A stretch of DNA of 64,000 nt, taken from Phytoseiulus persimilis (Eukaryota > Arthropoda > Arachnida > Mesostigmata > Phytoseiidae). Positions 52,041 through 63,177 of the stretch are shown here, one piece after another. The stretch's first letter is position 1. Every line of letters starts with the position of its first letter. The notes under the pieces are model-generated. The model had not been told where the DNA came from, did not search any database, and saw nothing but the letters and a program-made list of their open reading frames with translations. The stretch is taken from positions 31,642,723 through 31,706,722 of the forward strand of contig CM075103.1 of assembly GCA_037576195.1 (NCBI GenBank), written 5' to 3'. A program made the translations under genes and the position numbers.

Positions 52041-53750
52041 AAGATATATTCAGGACGGGCCGGACGACTCGGTCAGTCGATCGAAAATCCTCGAATGAAG
52101 ACTGTAGTCTGCTCAGTTTCGTCACATTGGGAACCCGATCCAGACTACTGGGTTTTATTGCACTAGACGTCGAGAGAACATTGGGTGGTTCTGACTCAGA
52201 AGGAGGGAGAGCGCAGATTAGTTATCACGCCCGCGAGAATTACTCCATGAGAATGGAAATCTTTCCTCGGGATCTTTCCGTTGACGCTTGCTTGGGCGAT
52301 GGCTCGTCGTGTGAGCTGCATTGTTCCGTTGGACTTTCGATCGATCTCGGAGCAACCTGGGCTGGGACTCCGGGCATCATCATCATTCACGATTCCGGGA
52401 TATGGTACTGGAGTCAGGAATTGTTCATTTTCTGAACCAGCACCCGGGCATCGTTCGAGCTCCACAGAGAACTCCTTGAAGCATCAAGTATCAGGGGTTC
52501 TGGATCGACACCCTCATGAGTCAGAATGAGTCGAGGCCGCGGATTCGACTTTTTCCTTCGGTTTCCGTTCGCCTTTTTCATCCGAATGTCAATCAACCCG
52601 AGTCAAGAGACCAGGTCCAAACTCTGAAAGTGAAGCCGCCGTGCGGAACTCGCCGGGAGATACAAGTCGACAGCGGGAGAGCCGTGCGCTTCCACACAAA
52701 CGGAGCCCACGCAGCACTACGGGGAATCACCGTGACCGAGCGAGTGTACGCCGGATTTGGGTTGGGTCTGCCTCTCGGGTTGCCATCAGGGAATCGTGAT
52801 CCTTTCGGGGAGAACAGCTTCGATCTCGGCCTCTGGAGCGCGTCAGAGTTTCCGAAAATTCGCCCGCAGGTCAACCGAGCGTTTTCACGCCCTGCGTGTG
52901 AACAAAATCCCTGATTCCAGAAGGTTCGCTTCAACTATTTGGAAGGGCTCAGTCGCATTATCTTGTCCGAAGCCACGTCGGAATCCGGTTTATCCGTTGC
53001 GAGTTTATGAGACAAAGAAATATCGCCCATGTTCCATCTCCTCAAAACAAATGTGGCCACGGTCACATTAGGGGAAGAGGTTATCAGATTGTGCGGGAAG
53101 TTGAGTGATTGATTCTCTAATTTCGTTTCCTCCTTTTGTTATGAAGGAGGAGCGATGCCCAACTATCGGTACAGCGTTTGGAAATGAGGCAACGATGAAG
53201 GCAATAACGAGGCCGATGTACCTTGCGAGAGCGAGCGTCTTGGATGCATCGAATGGAGGCGACAAAGGTGAGAGAGTCCGTTTGTTTAGACAGAGCTGCG
53301 CTCCCGGATGCTCAGAATCTCCAGAAGACATGGCTGCCGAAAGTCGGGCACAACGACCGCATGTGGGGAAGCTCCGGTTTTGTGGGATTGTGGGGACTGC
53401 TAGTTCCGGAGCAAGAGACTCACTCCGGCACGAACTGGAAGACTAGCCAGGGCAACCCTGGATCGGGGCGATTCTCGAAGCCCTGGTCTCGCTGGGGACA
53501 CTGACGTAAGGGAGGGACGGTCGCTTGGACGTAGAGCACCGCCCCTTCCCTTCTGCTGGGACGCACAAAAAATAGACTGGCAGCGTAAGGCCCCATTTGG
53601 CCCCAGGAATGCTCCTCCGCTTGCCTATTTCCATTCGTTCTATCCTCTCTCGCGAATCTCTCTCTTCCGCATCACGCTCGTTTCCTTCACTTCTCCCGCT
53701 CGGAACAACATCAAGTTTTTCTGGGACAGAGATTCGTTTGAGTCCGCAGA
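52041..53750. other. No gene recognised
   Basis: Several short frames on both strands without conserved counterparts in the window. Sequence composition is ordinary. Confidence 0.4.
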
Positions 53751-54410
53751 TCAGTGAAAGAGAATTAATTCTCCCGCCTCCCCCAGGAAAGAAAAATGGC
53801 CGCGCCACTTGAAGTAGGCATACCGGACACTGCAGTCAACGAGGTAGCTCACGAAACGGTCACGGGACACGAGCTGATCTTGAGTGAATCGATAAATCCC
53901 TCCGCTTCCCATGAACTGCAAGCCCAGATGCATTTGAGAATTCTGCTGAGAGCATTTGTCTAGCCTGATGCACGGAGCTGATCAGCCAAGGTCGGATTCA
54001 TTAGACCTTCGAACTTCTGTCCCTCTTCATGCAGCCCACTCTGAGTCATCTTTTCGATTCACTCAATTCCCATGATGTTGAACCGCCGATTGAATGAGAC
54101 TCTCCGCCGTCGTCGGCCCCGCTATTGTGTAGTCCTTTGGATTCGACTTTTCGCCCCCGATGTGACGCTGACTCCATAACGGATCCGAAACATCGAATCC
54201 TTCTGGAATGAATCAAGGATCTCGCTCTCGAGAACGGGGTTGAGAGATGGCTACATGAATCGTCGCCGATCAGTGCGTGCAGAAACTCTGAGATTTCAAA
54301 GGTTTTATCATCGGAATCGTCTTCGATTCAGCGGGTTCCACCGTGCAATGCGGTCTCGTGGCTCCGAGGGATCGTCCCTCTTCGCATTCGTCTTCATTTC
54401 CGCTGGGGAA
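53751..54410 (-). pseudogene. Remnant of conserved gene divergent from nanos, copy 5 locus
   Basis: Read from nanos outward: HKTTITADN, MKTNAKRDDPSEPRDRIAR and WNPLNRRRFR (about 54480-54290), then RRRRRVSFNRRFNIMGIE and MTQSGLHEEGQKFEGLMNPT, continuing LADQLRASG, a stop, and TNALSRILKCIWACS (about 54110-53890). The sequence is substantially diverged from the array at DNA level but alignable as protein, which is the main evidence that this region once coded. Confidence 0.52.
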
Positions 54411-54515
54411 ATACTGCGAAATGCAGAATTATGTGGGTGAAGGATTCATTATCTGCAGTAATAGTAGTCTTGTGATCGGAAGCCCACGTGCCGGAGGTTT
54501 CCGTAGGGCTCACAG

Positions 54516-54520
54516 TATAG
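54516..54520 (+). promoter_or_regulatory. TATA-like element of nanos-like copy 5
   Basis: GGGCTCACAGTATAGGAAC, 74 bp before the ATG; TATAG in place of TATAAG. Confidence 0.45.
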
Positions 54521-54589
54521 GAACAGAGTCGAAACTCCAAAGAGCTCACAGTTCCTCCGCTCCTGCTCGACACAGACTCCCACCTCAAG

Positions 54590-55189
54590 ATGCTTAAGGC
54601 CGCTATCGCCAAATTCTACGATAAGCTCGAATCTCGGAGAGAATTCGAGCGACTGATCATGGAGCTCGATCTGCTCCGAGACCGAGATCTGGGAGCGGAA
54701 ACGAGCGGCCAGACACTGTTCCCATCAACGCCGGAAGGAGGAAAAACGAGGCGACCAACGCAAAGGAAGCACCTCGAGACGGAGAGACGTCCTGTCGAGG
54801 CACGTTCCGAGGAACGAGACGCCACCGTGCCGCTATCGGAACTCGGCTTCTGCCCCTTCTGCTACAAGAAGGGTGAGCCCCGTAGTGTTTTCAAGAGCCA
54901 CAACTTGCGGGCTCGCAACGGGACGGTGGCATGTCCTATTTTGAGGAGTCTCAAGTGTGAGTTATGCCACTGCGAGGGTGGGGACTTCGCCCACACGCTT
55001 AGTTACTGTCCGACGTCGGACAACCCCAACAGGCCGAACTTCTTCCGTCATGTGAGAATGAAGTTTGCGGTCGGACGCTTCTTTAGTGTTCGGACATATT
55101 GTGGAATATTTAGGAGGTCGAAGGATGCGCCTCCGTCTGCTAGTCAAACCCAAAATAAACATAACCGGCGTGGAACCGACCCCAAATGA
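54590..55189 (+). CDS. nos-like: Nanos-like zinc-finger protein, diverged copy 5
   Basis: 199 residues. Residues 1-85 are clearly diverged from the array copies (KFYDKLESRREFERLIMELD, TLFPSTPEGGKTRRP), yet residues 86-162, including the whole zinc finger, are the same as in unit 4 (ELCHCEGG, HTLSYC). By eye the DNA has only five differences in about 235 bp over the finger, against dozens upstream. The ligands are C88, C91, H104, C115, C123, C126, H135 and C140, with the additional C128. After MKFAVGR the frame is shifted relative to the array copies, loses their stop and runs 36 residues further, across AATAAA at 55154-55159. Likely once a functional paralogue; current function uncertain because of the altered 3' end. 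Confidence 0.78.
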   Translation: MLKAAIAKFYDKLESRREFERLIMELDLLRDRDLGAETSGQTLFPSTPEGGKTRRPTQRKHLETERRPVEARSEERDATVPLSELGFCPFCYKKGEPRSVFKSHNLRARNGTVACPILRSLKCELCHCEGGDFAHTLSYCPTSDNPNRPNFFRHVRMKFAVGRFFSVRTYCGIFRRSKDAPPSASQTQNKHNRRGTDPK

Positions 55190-56159
55190 CCTCTTTGGAG
55201 GGTTTTGATTGCTGGAAGTAACGTTCTCGATAATAACGATCTCGATAACCCGGGAAGCCTCTCGTCTATATACGGAGGATTTGATATTGAGTGGTAGTGG
55301 GAACGAATTCTGGAGACCGCCTCGACCGCACCGAATCTCGACCTCTAAAAGTTGACACGATGCTCGACAGCGGCGATCTCCGAAAGGTAATGTCACACCG
55401 ATCACCAATAATCTCAGGTGATCAAGAGCAGTCGAGTTAGCCGAGTTGTGCGATGTTACTGTCAATGGGAAGTTTTTGACGTGAAAACGTCGTTACCTGT
55501 GGCTTTGATGCACTCTGCTAGTACTTCGTCATTTATGTAACGAATCTCGGGGCTCCGGTTCATCTTCAAACTTCGCTCGCGATGAATCGGAAACACTTCG
55601 ATTTCTCCGAAAGGGTCACTAATTTGCGGGAGAAGCCCTCATTCGAATTCGGCGTTCACTCGAGCAACTTAAGTTTGAGTCCGAGGCCGATATGTGCACC
55701 TCCTCGGAAAGCTCGGAAATCAGCATGAATAACCGTTTTTCTCGGGTGCCGAGAAACGCAATGGAATCAATTGGACAGGAAAGGGGGCGCCCATTTGAGC
55801 TGCTCTCGGACCGCCCCTCATTTCTCCCCCAAGTTATTCAATCCATCATTTGTAGCCCGAAAATTGGCCAAATTTCGGTATTTGATAGGATAAAGTGGAT
55901 TCGATCGGCGTGTCAGACGCTGTGCTGTGAATTCCTACCAAGTCTCGAGGTCTTAGGACGTGAATTATTATCGGACAAAATGGAGGCAAATTGATGAGTA
56001 CGGGAAAATGAAATCTCGAGGCCATTTGAATCGCATAGCTTAGCTGCCTGCACATACGATCGCTCGAACAGTGGGGAGCCATTGATCTCGTGCTGGAGAT
56101 TTCGGAGTTTGGAGGTTTCGGAGGTGGCGGGTCTCGGAAACCTCTTTTCCAGTTGAGGA
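55190..56159. other. 3' flank of copy 5; no gene seen
   Basis: The first part parallels nanos downstream flanks (for example AATGACCTCTTTGGAGGGTTT). The remainder has only short frames. Confidence 0.4.
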
Positions 56160-56990
56160 AAATCGAAAACAACTTGGTTTACCCCGAAGGAGAAGGCTGA
56201 CCACTTTCTCAGATATCGCTAAAAGTACTCCTCTTCATCCTCTACTCGCAGGGCAAGTTTCATCTCAATGGGAGTTTGCGGGGCCGAAATATCAACAGTT
56301 GAACATCGGCGGTTGAGCGGGTTCCCCCCGGATCGATCCCGGAATCACCCCTCCCAGACTCGGAAAAGTTTGCTCAGATTGGTCCCTGACCATACTGACT
56401 CACTGACCATACTTCTGAGGGTCGATCGAGGTTATTTCGGGATTAATCTGAGCACACTTTTCCAAGTCTGTATAGGTGATCCTGGGACCAATCTGAGCAT
56501 AACTTGACGAGTCTGGGAGGGTGATTCCGATCGATCTGACCATGATGTCAAGATAGATGACTTGATTCGATGACTTCTATCCATCTTTATGCTGGGTTTC
56601 AAGCGAGTTCTGGGGGAAAACCGTTTCATCGCCGATGTTCAACTGTTGATATCTCGGCCCCGCAAACTCGCATCGGCATGGAACTTGCCCTGCGAGTAGA
56701 CGATGAAGAGGAGTACTTTTAGCGATATCTGAGAAAGTGGTCAGCCTTCTCCTTCCGGGTGAACCAACGAGTTTTCAATTCTCCTCAGTTGGGAAAGAGG
56801 TTTCCGGGACCCGCTGCCTCCGACGTTCGATGGTCCTTGAGAAGAGCTTCACAACAGTTTTTTTAACGGCACCGCAGCTACACTGGTTCTCGAGAGATGA
56901 GCATTTTAAGTTTTCAAAAATCTATTTTTTTCTGGTGGGGCGCTTATCCCGGAAGGTCCTTCGGGTTTATCTTCTTGCGAGGTTCCACGA
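56160..56990. mobile_element. Nested inverted-repeat element related to 7524-8035
   Basis: 56185-56312 and 56629-56748 are inverted copies (shared CGGAAGGAGAAGGCTGACCA / its complement, ATATCAACAGTTGAACATCGG). Between them, 56338-56386 and about 56477-56530 form a second inverted pair (ACCAATCTGAGCA, AGTCTGGGAGGGTGATTCCG). The right part to 56990 (GGTTCTCGAGAGATGAGCATTTTAAG, cut here to its core CTCGAGAGATGAGCATTTT) matches the right arm at 7960-8035. Confidence 0.55.
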
Positions 56991-57089
56991 ACGGGCTCAG
57001 GCGGAGCATCTCCTTGAGACACTCCAAGGCTGCCTTCAGCGCGTGGGCTCACGGGTCGGGTGCTCGCGTGGGTTAACGGCGACAGCGGG

Positions 57090-57660
57090 CCTGTAATGAG
57101 GAAGTTAGGTCGTCAACTGAGGACCTTCGTATGGCCTTCCTCCATCAGCTGTGTCTGGCGCATGCGCTGCACCAAGCTGTGTAGACACTTGGTGTTAAGC
57201 GACCGCCAACGAAGACTCCGACATTCAGGAAGTCTCGGAAGCCGAAGAGCTGCTCGCCGGCGTTCGCATCATCCACGGGCCGCCCGGTGAGCTTGAGGCC
57301 AAAGTCCGGAAGGTGTGCCGTGCATTCCACAAAATCGGCACATTGAACGACCTGCTTTTGGAACAGTCCGGCCGCGCCGAAGATCGCTTGTGCCCAAGTG
57401 CGCTCGAGATGTCAAGACGCCTTGGAACTCGACGCTCAGAATGCTCCCGGGCTGCCTCAGGGAGCTTGACAGTGTCAAGGCTGTCTGAACCGCGAACATA
57501 AAACATTTTCAGGAAGAGCCTGGCTTCCCAACGCGGATTATGTTGACGGCGTCCAGGAACTCATCTACGTTTTGAAAATCGTTGAAAGAGCAACAAGGCG
57601 TTCATCGGAGGCAGATCTCACTTTCCGGAACGCCGATAAAGCGCTAGAGGTGGGTTATTT
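57090..57660 (+). pseudogene. hAT-family transposase relic
   Basis: Blocks in changing frames but correct order: MAFLHQLCLAHALHQAV (the C-x-A-H-x-L-x-x-x-V core), then GPPGELEAKVRKVCRAFHK, then CARDVKTPWNSTLRML (the DVKTRWNSTxxML signature), then DGVQELIYVLKIVERATR. These are the conserved stations of the hAT RNase H-like fold. No start and no C-terminal dimerisation domain found nearby. Unrelated in position to the relic at 9362. Confidence 0.7.
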
Positions 57661-59094
57661 GTGATCATGGAATTTGATTCCTGCATGCATCCAATCCTTA
57701 GCCAGGATGGAGAGAAAGTTGACAAGTCTGAACGAATAGGAATAGTTTCAAAAATTCGGCCCGGGGTACTGAGGAGAGTACGATTACTTAACATACGGGC
57801 CACAGCCGCCTCGGAACGCTAGAGATGATTTTCGCAGAATTCGCAAGATTTTTGGCTTGCGATTTTAGACTCTCGTCTCTCCGGTTCGAGAGACGAGTTG
57901 CCACAGACCAATTTGTTCCAGGATCGAGACTTCACTGAGGACCCTTTCTTTCTTTAGCCCATTCCTTCGATTCGTATCCCGAATCAAACTTGTAGACACT
58001 CGTAGCACTGCTACCTGGCCGAGACGACGCCGCCGAAGCTCTGCCCGGATTTGGAATGCGCAGCCGGAGCCCTCTGGCATTTTGTTTGTACCCCGAGCTT
58101 CCTGCAATCCGAATCGAGAGTGAGAAGCTGTCGCAGCTGTTGACCACCATACCAGATGGGAGGTATGGAATGATGAATGCCTGAACTTATGAGCTCTAGT
58201 TATCATACTTGCAGCCCCTCAGTTTCCGGAAAGCTCCAAGAATCGAAAATTTTCTAGCCAACGTGTGTTCCGAATCACCCGCCCTCATGAGGGCATGAAA
58301 CATCCCGTCGGGACGGGTTCCGACCCCTCCGTCCGCCCACCTTCCACGCGTTCTGCGTCACCCTGTAGGAACCCTCCCTCCATCTCCTCCCAAACCATTC
58401 ATTGAGAATCCATAAACTCTATCCATCTCTGGAGTCTAATGAGAACGGTAGGATCGCCTCGTCAACAACAACAGGAGCTTGCCTCCGACTTTAAAGCCCA
58501 GAAGCTAGGAATTCGGGTTTATTTCCTCACATGATTCAGGATCGATGGTCTCTATTGATCGTGTCCACCACATTTCATGATATATAGCTCGGTTCCGCAA
58601 AGGTAGAGATCAAGAATTCGTCTGGAAAGCTCGACTAAGACAGTATGAGCTCCGGAATTCCGAGAGGAGGGGGGGCTGAAGCCAGCTGTATGATTTCATC
58701 AAGCTGAGCTTGATAGCTTGTCGGTCGAGAGACACAGATTCCCGTTCATTCGGAGCTTCCGGTACCTCGGACGATGTTTTCGTTTTTGTGTTTGATTGAG
58801 TCCTCTTTTGTGTTAGATCTCGTTCAGCCTGTGCGAAGAACTTATCCGATGTGTGTCTCATCGTAAAGCCTGGAGGATGTTCATGGGATTGACCCGTCAG
58901 CTTGAAAACAGCGACTGGGATCCGCTTATTCGATAATATCTCTACATGCGTGGTATTTCGTACCTTCTGCACAACCCGAGGCCAACAAACGCCACAGAGA
59001 GTGCAGGGTTTCGAATGGCTTTGAAGCAACGGAAACGTGCCAGCAGGAAAAACTGCCACTGGAGGAACATGTATCCCACTCAGCTCCATCCTCG
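57661..59094. other. No gene recognised
   Basis: A minus-strand frame of 159 residues at 58610-59089 and several shorter ones have no recognisable domains and no counterpart elsewhere in the window. Confidence 0.4.
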
Positions 59095-61245
59095 GTCGGG
59101 AAAAGACGGAGAAAGGAAGAGCTTGGATGGCCGTGGCAGTCAGGTGTGAAGAGAAACGAATAACTCTGATCTCAGTATACGTAGCACACGAGAAGAAAGA
59201 TGAGAATGAATGAAAAACTCCATGAGGAACTGTCGAATCTGATCAGGACCAAGTGCACGACAACAGACATCGTCCTGATCGGAGGAGACATGAACGGGCA
59301 TACCCAACACTATGATGGGAAATCAGATAGGCGAGGATCATTGCTCGAGGGCTTCGCAAGGGACAGCGATGGGATGATATTGAATGGATCGGGAAAATGC
59401 GAAGGTAAATACATCAGAGAATCGGCGGTCAATGACTATGTGCTGGCAAATACAGCGGCAGTTGAAACTGTCCAGCACATAAGAATTGACGAGAAGAGAC
59501 TGATAACTGATATACCTGACCACAACCTTAAGAAGATACAATGTGAGATGCGCAGGACAAACCCAAAACAATCCACAACTCAGTCATCGACTCCCGGAAA
59601 GCAGCGGCCGTAGCCTAGAAAGGGCTGTGGGAGGAGATGCTGAAAGATGACATATCATACGATGAGCTCAAAGGAGAAATCAAATCCGCATCGAAACGAG
59701 CTTGTCGGACTCTGAAGCTGCGGGATCGCTCGATGGTCTACTCAACGGAAAATAATTAGGAGACCAAGCTGGGGAGAGAGGCTAACCGAGCCCACCGTGC
59801 GGCAAGAAAAGCCGGCGTGGGAACGGGAGAGGTTTTGGAAACCCACAGAGCACAACAAAAAAGGTTCACCTTGGCGTGAGTAGAGCAGACGCTCCTGCAG
59901 GATCGTGAATCGCGACAAAAGGGGCCAACGCAAAGAAGAAACATTGAGGGACGAGTCCGGGGTAGCAGTTCCAGGACCCCACACTGTTGACTCGTTGACT
60001 CATGTGGGGAAGAAACTCTTCGGGGACACGCAGGCTAATGACGAGAGACCACTCACCATTTCCCCAGTACTCCACTGGGTATTCATGAAGATCCTGGGAA
60101 CCAAGATCTCAGTATCGATGGAAGAGAAAGCTCTGATAGGGAAGGAACGGACCGGTTTCCGAGAGAACCGCAAAGAAGAAGACAATATCTTCATCCTCAC
60201 GAGTGCCATAGAGGTATCCAGACGGCTCAAAACCGGACTGGTGTGTTGCTTCTTGGACTACTCGGCCGCCTATGACCGAGTGTGCAGAGAAACACGATGG
60301 AAAACACTCGATGAGAGAGGGATGAACCAATCATGGGTTGGACTACTCCGGAATATCTACTCCAGACGTGAACTGATTCACGGAGAAGAGAAATCGGAAT
60401 TGGTTGACACTACGGTAGGCCTTCGCCGAGACTGCCCAGCCAGCCTAGTCCTATTCCTCCTGTACATCGCTTCGCCGGGAGCTCGACTACAGAACAGTGG
60501 GCTAGGCTTCCGTATGGAGAAGGAAGAGTTTCTGGAATGTGCGAGAGAAGAAATACTTCAACGTGGCCGCTGTCCTGATTGCTGATGACCTCATATTATT
60601 GGGGAGAGACTCCTCAGAAATTTGAAGACTGCTAGACATCACAATGTGGTCACGGGTATGTCTAGAACTCTGGAAAATAATATAGCAACAGCCCAGATGG
60701 AGGCGGGGAGGTACGCTCTTGGTGCCCCCAACAGCAGAGTGGCAAACGGATTCGTCACCGGCGAAGTGGGCTGGTCTTCGTTCGGGGCGAGAGAAGCCCA
60801 GAGCAAGATAAGATACTTTGCCAGAGTGAAGTCCGTGCCTGACCACAGATGGCTGAAAACCATACTCGACATGTTAGACTTGACCGGAGTGAAAACAAAA
60901 GCATTTCGGAGAGTGCAGGAGCTGTGTAGTGTGTTCAAGTAGGGAGACATCACGCTGACATACACAGAACCAGGTTCACCCCTAAAGGGGATATTCAACA
61001 GAGCGCTCCAGGAAAGGATTCGCGAAGTTGAGACGGCTAACTGGAGAGGCTCGATGAGATACAAGAGTAGCTCGACCCGATACCGAGCCCAGGCGACTGT
61101 AATGGGACGCAGAACTATCCCATACGACAACAGTCGAGGTTCGACCCTACTGGCACTAAGCCGAGCAGGTATGCTGAGAACCAGGGAATTCAGACAAAGC
61201 TCCGAAGTGGGATTGTATACTACATGCGTCAAAAATGGTCGAGTC
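59095..61245 (+). pseudogene. Decayed APE-type LINE ORF2
   Basis: Begins in the endonuclease: GRAWMAVAVRC, RITLISVYVAHEKKDE, IVLIGGDMNGHTQHYDG (catalytic D-x-N-x-H core) and DIPDHNLKKIQ, where SDH is expected. Reverse transcriptase follows at 59905-60585: RPLTISPVLHWVFMKIL, ERTGFRENRKEEDNIFILTS, DYSAAYDRVCRE (catalytic Asp), GLRRDCPASLVLFLLYIA. The FADD box is eroded to IADDLILLG near 60580-60602. Then FVTGEVGWSSFGAREAQ and a tail with SRAGMLRTREF, comparable with ARAGCLQTRKY at 44.5 kb. It ends before the zinc knuckle. Same family as 42463-44879, showing that family encodes an apurinic-type endonuclease. Confidence 0.78.
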
Positions 61246-61890
61246 GCTTCCTGATTTGTGGTGTGGCGGTCGGCTTCGCAGAGTCGCACGCGTCCACGTT
61301 GCACATTCTCAACAAAAAGTGCAATCCACCAGCATACACGGAGCGGCTGCGGATGATACGATCTTCAGAAACACGAGTCGTCAGTCTTGAACGTCAGAGG
61401 TAAGCTGGATTTGCATCATGGGGGATCGTGCTGTGGAGCTCTGAAGCGAGAAATAATCTCGGCTGACTACATGGCACTGGATCCCTCCTCAGGGGCTCCA
61501 GGGTAGCGGCCCGGGATTCCCGCGAAGTCCGCGTAATTTGTATGATGTTCTCTCTGGTTCACGTCTCTGGCAGAGCTGAAGAGCGAGCAACTCCGATTTC
61601 TCAGCCTCCTGCGTGGCGCCAAAATCTCATTCGGTAGGCATGGTTCTCTGCCGAACCTCATTATGAACCTCAGAAGCAGCCTCCGAATTCCTTGGAACAT
61701 CTTCGCAGCTCCGGTTTCCAAATTATTTCAAGAGCACATCAGGGTCCGGTCATCATCGTCCGAGTCGACAGGATAAGGAGTGTAGCACCCGACTTGGAGA
61801 AATTCACTGGGCTCACAGTATAAGGAGAAGGTGAGATCTCCAAAGAGCTCAAACGGTTTCTTCGCTCCACGAACGAACCCCTGCCTCAGA
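61246..61890. other. 5' flank of broken nanos copy 6
   Basis: Carries CTCACAGTATAAGGAG at about 61813-61828, equivalent to the TATA region of the array copies, 69-70 bp before the ATG. Upstream, 61262-61430 resembles 45335-45540. Otherwise no gene. Confidence 0.5.
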
Positions 61891-62420
61891 ATGCTCGCCG
61901 CTGCTTTCGCCAACCCTTGAAGGAAGCTCGAATCTCGAAGGGACTTCGAACAACTGAACATCGAGATCGATCTCCTCCGGAGTCGAGATCTGGGAGCAGA
62001 CACGTGCGGCCATGCTTAGCTCCCATCGAGCCAATAAGAAGGAGCCAGGCAGCCAACGGACAGGAAGAACCTCAGTACGGGGGACGTTCTCCCCACCAGC
62101 CCGGGTAAGCATCCAGGTTTTCGGCTCCGATACTCGACGTTCGTTTCGAGGAGCGCATCGTCGCCGTCTCTCTCTCGGAGCTCGGGTTTTGCCCCTTCTG
62201 TTACGAGAAGGGGGAACCTCAGAGAGTGATCAAGAGCCATAATCTGCGTGCTCGCAACGGCACCCTCGCCTGTCCCATTCTGAGGAGCTTCAAATGTCAT
62301 CTGAGCATTTGCGAGGGTTGTGACTCGGCCCACACCTTCAGCTATTGTCCAACGTTGGAGAACCCAACAGACCGAATTTTTACCGTCATGTAATGAAGAA
62401 GTTCGCGGTCAGACGTATGC
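61891..62420 (+). pseudogene. Broken Nanos-like gene, copy 6
   Basis: ATG at 61891 followed by LAAAFANP and a stop at codon 10. After that SRRDFEQLNIEIDLLRSRD, another stop, frameshifts, and a recognisable zinc finger from about 62150: LGFCPFCYEKGEPQRVIKSH, ARNGTLACPILRSFKCH, then LSICEGCDSAHTFSYC. The second Cys of finger 2 is Ser, while the family's additional Cys two residues later is kept. Inactive. Confidence 0.82.
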
Positions 62421-63177
62421 AGCTCTTGAACTGTTCAGGAACGGATGGTATAATTAATTTGGAAGGGCGGAGGATGCGCCTCCGTCTTGACGAATGGCCT
62501 GAATACGTCGTGAAATCAACTCAAAATGACCTCTTCAAAGTTTTCGATTATGTAAGTGGCGTTCTCGATAGTACGAATTCAGCTCATTCGTATCCTCCAT
62601 CACGCGTTTGAATTGAGGGCGACAAAGGATAACCCGGACATGTCTTTGTCTGTATACGGTGTATTCAGCATCAGAGACCCCGATGACATAAGAAGGGCCC
62701 TCTTGGGACCTTCGGCAGCTCTCGAGGCCTGAACCATAAAACCCATGGAAATCGAAAAAAGAGGATCCCATTGAACATTCGAATTTAGGGGTCCTTCTTG
62801 GCCGCAACGAACCCCGACCTCTAAACCTAGAAACGATGCTGTCCCATAACTGCGACAGCAACTATTCCTGCGATGATTCCGTCACCTGGATGACCGACAT
62901 TTGCAGTTCATCAAAAGCAGTCGAGTTAGCCGGGTTTTGTGATGTTCCTGTGATGGAGAGATTTTTTCATCATAAACATGCGACTTGGTGTTTGGTGACG
63001 AGGTTCGAAGCCCTTGACTTCAACTGGGTCTGTTGTCGACTGGCTCCATGTTTCTGCAACCACCAGTATCATCAGCGCGGGAAAGGGAGCATTAGAAATG
63101 ACTTGTATGTAGACTTCCGGGTGCTGATGATGGAAAAAATCTAGCAGCTTCCGTTAGACGGATCCAAGTATCGTTCA
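62421..63177. repeat. nanos 3' flanking homology
   Basis: Blocks at about 62755-62800 and 63030-63100 match the array's downstream flank (TTGAACATTCGAAT; CATCAGCGCGGGAAAGGGAG). The last 30 bases match 8455-8490. No separate gene. Confidence 0.5.

Noticed and set aside
51121-52098. 325-residue plus-strand frame as a gene overlapping the LINE 5' end
   Set aside because: It crosses the element boundary and target duplication at 52026, so it cannot be an ancestral gene; no domain.
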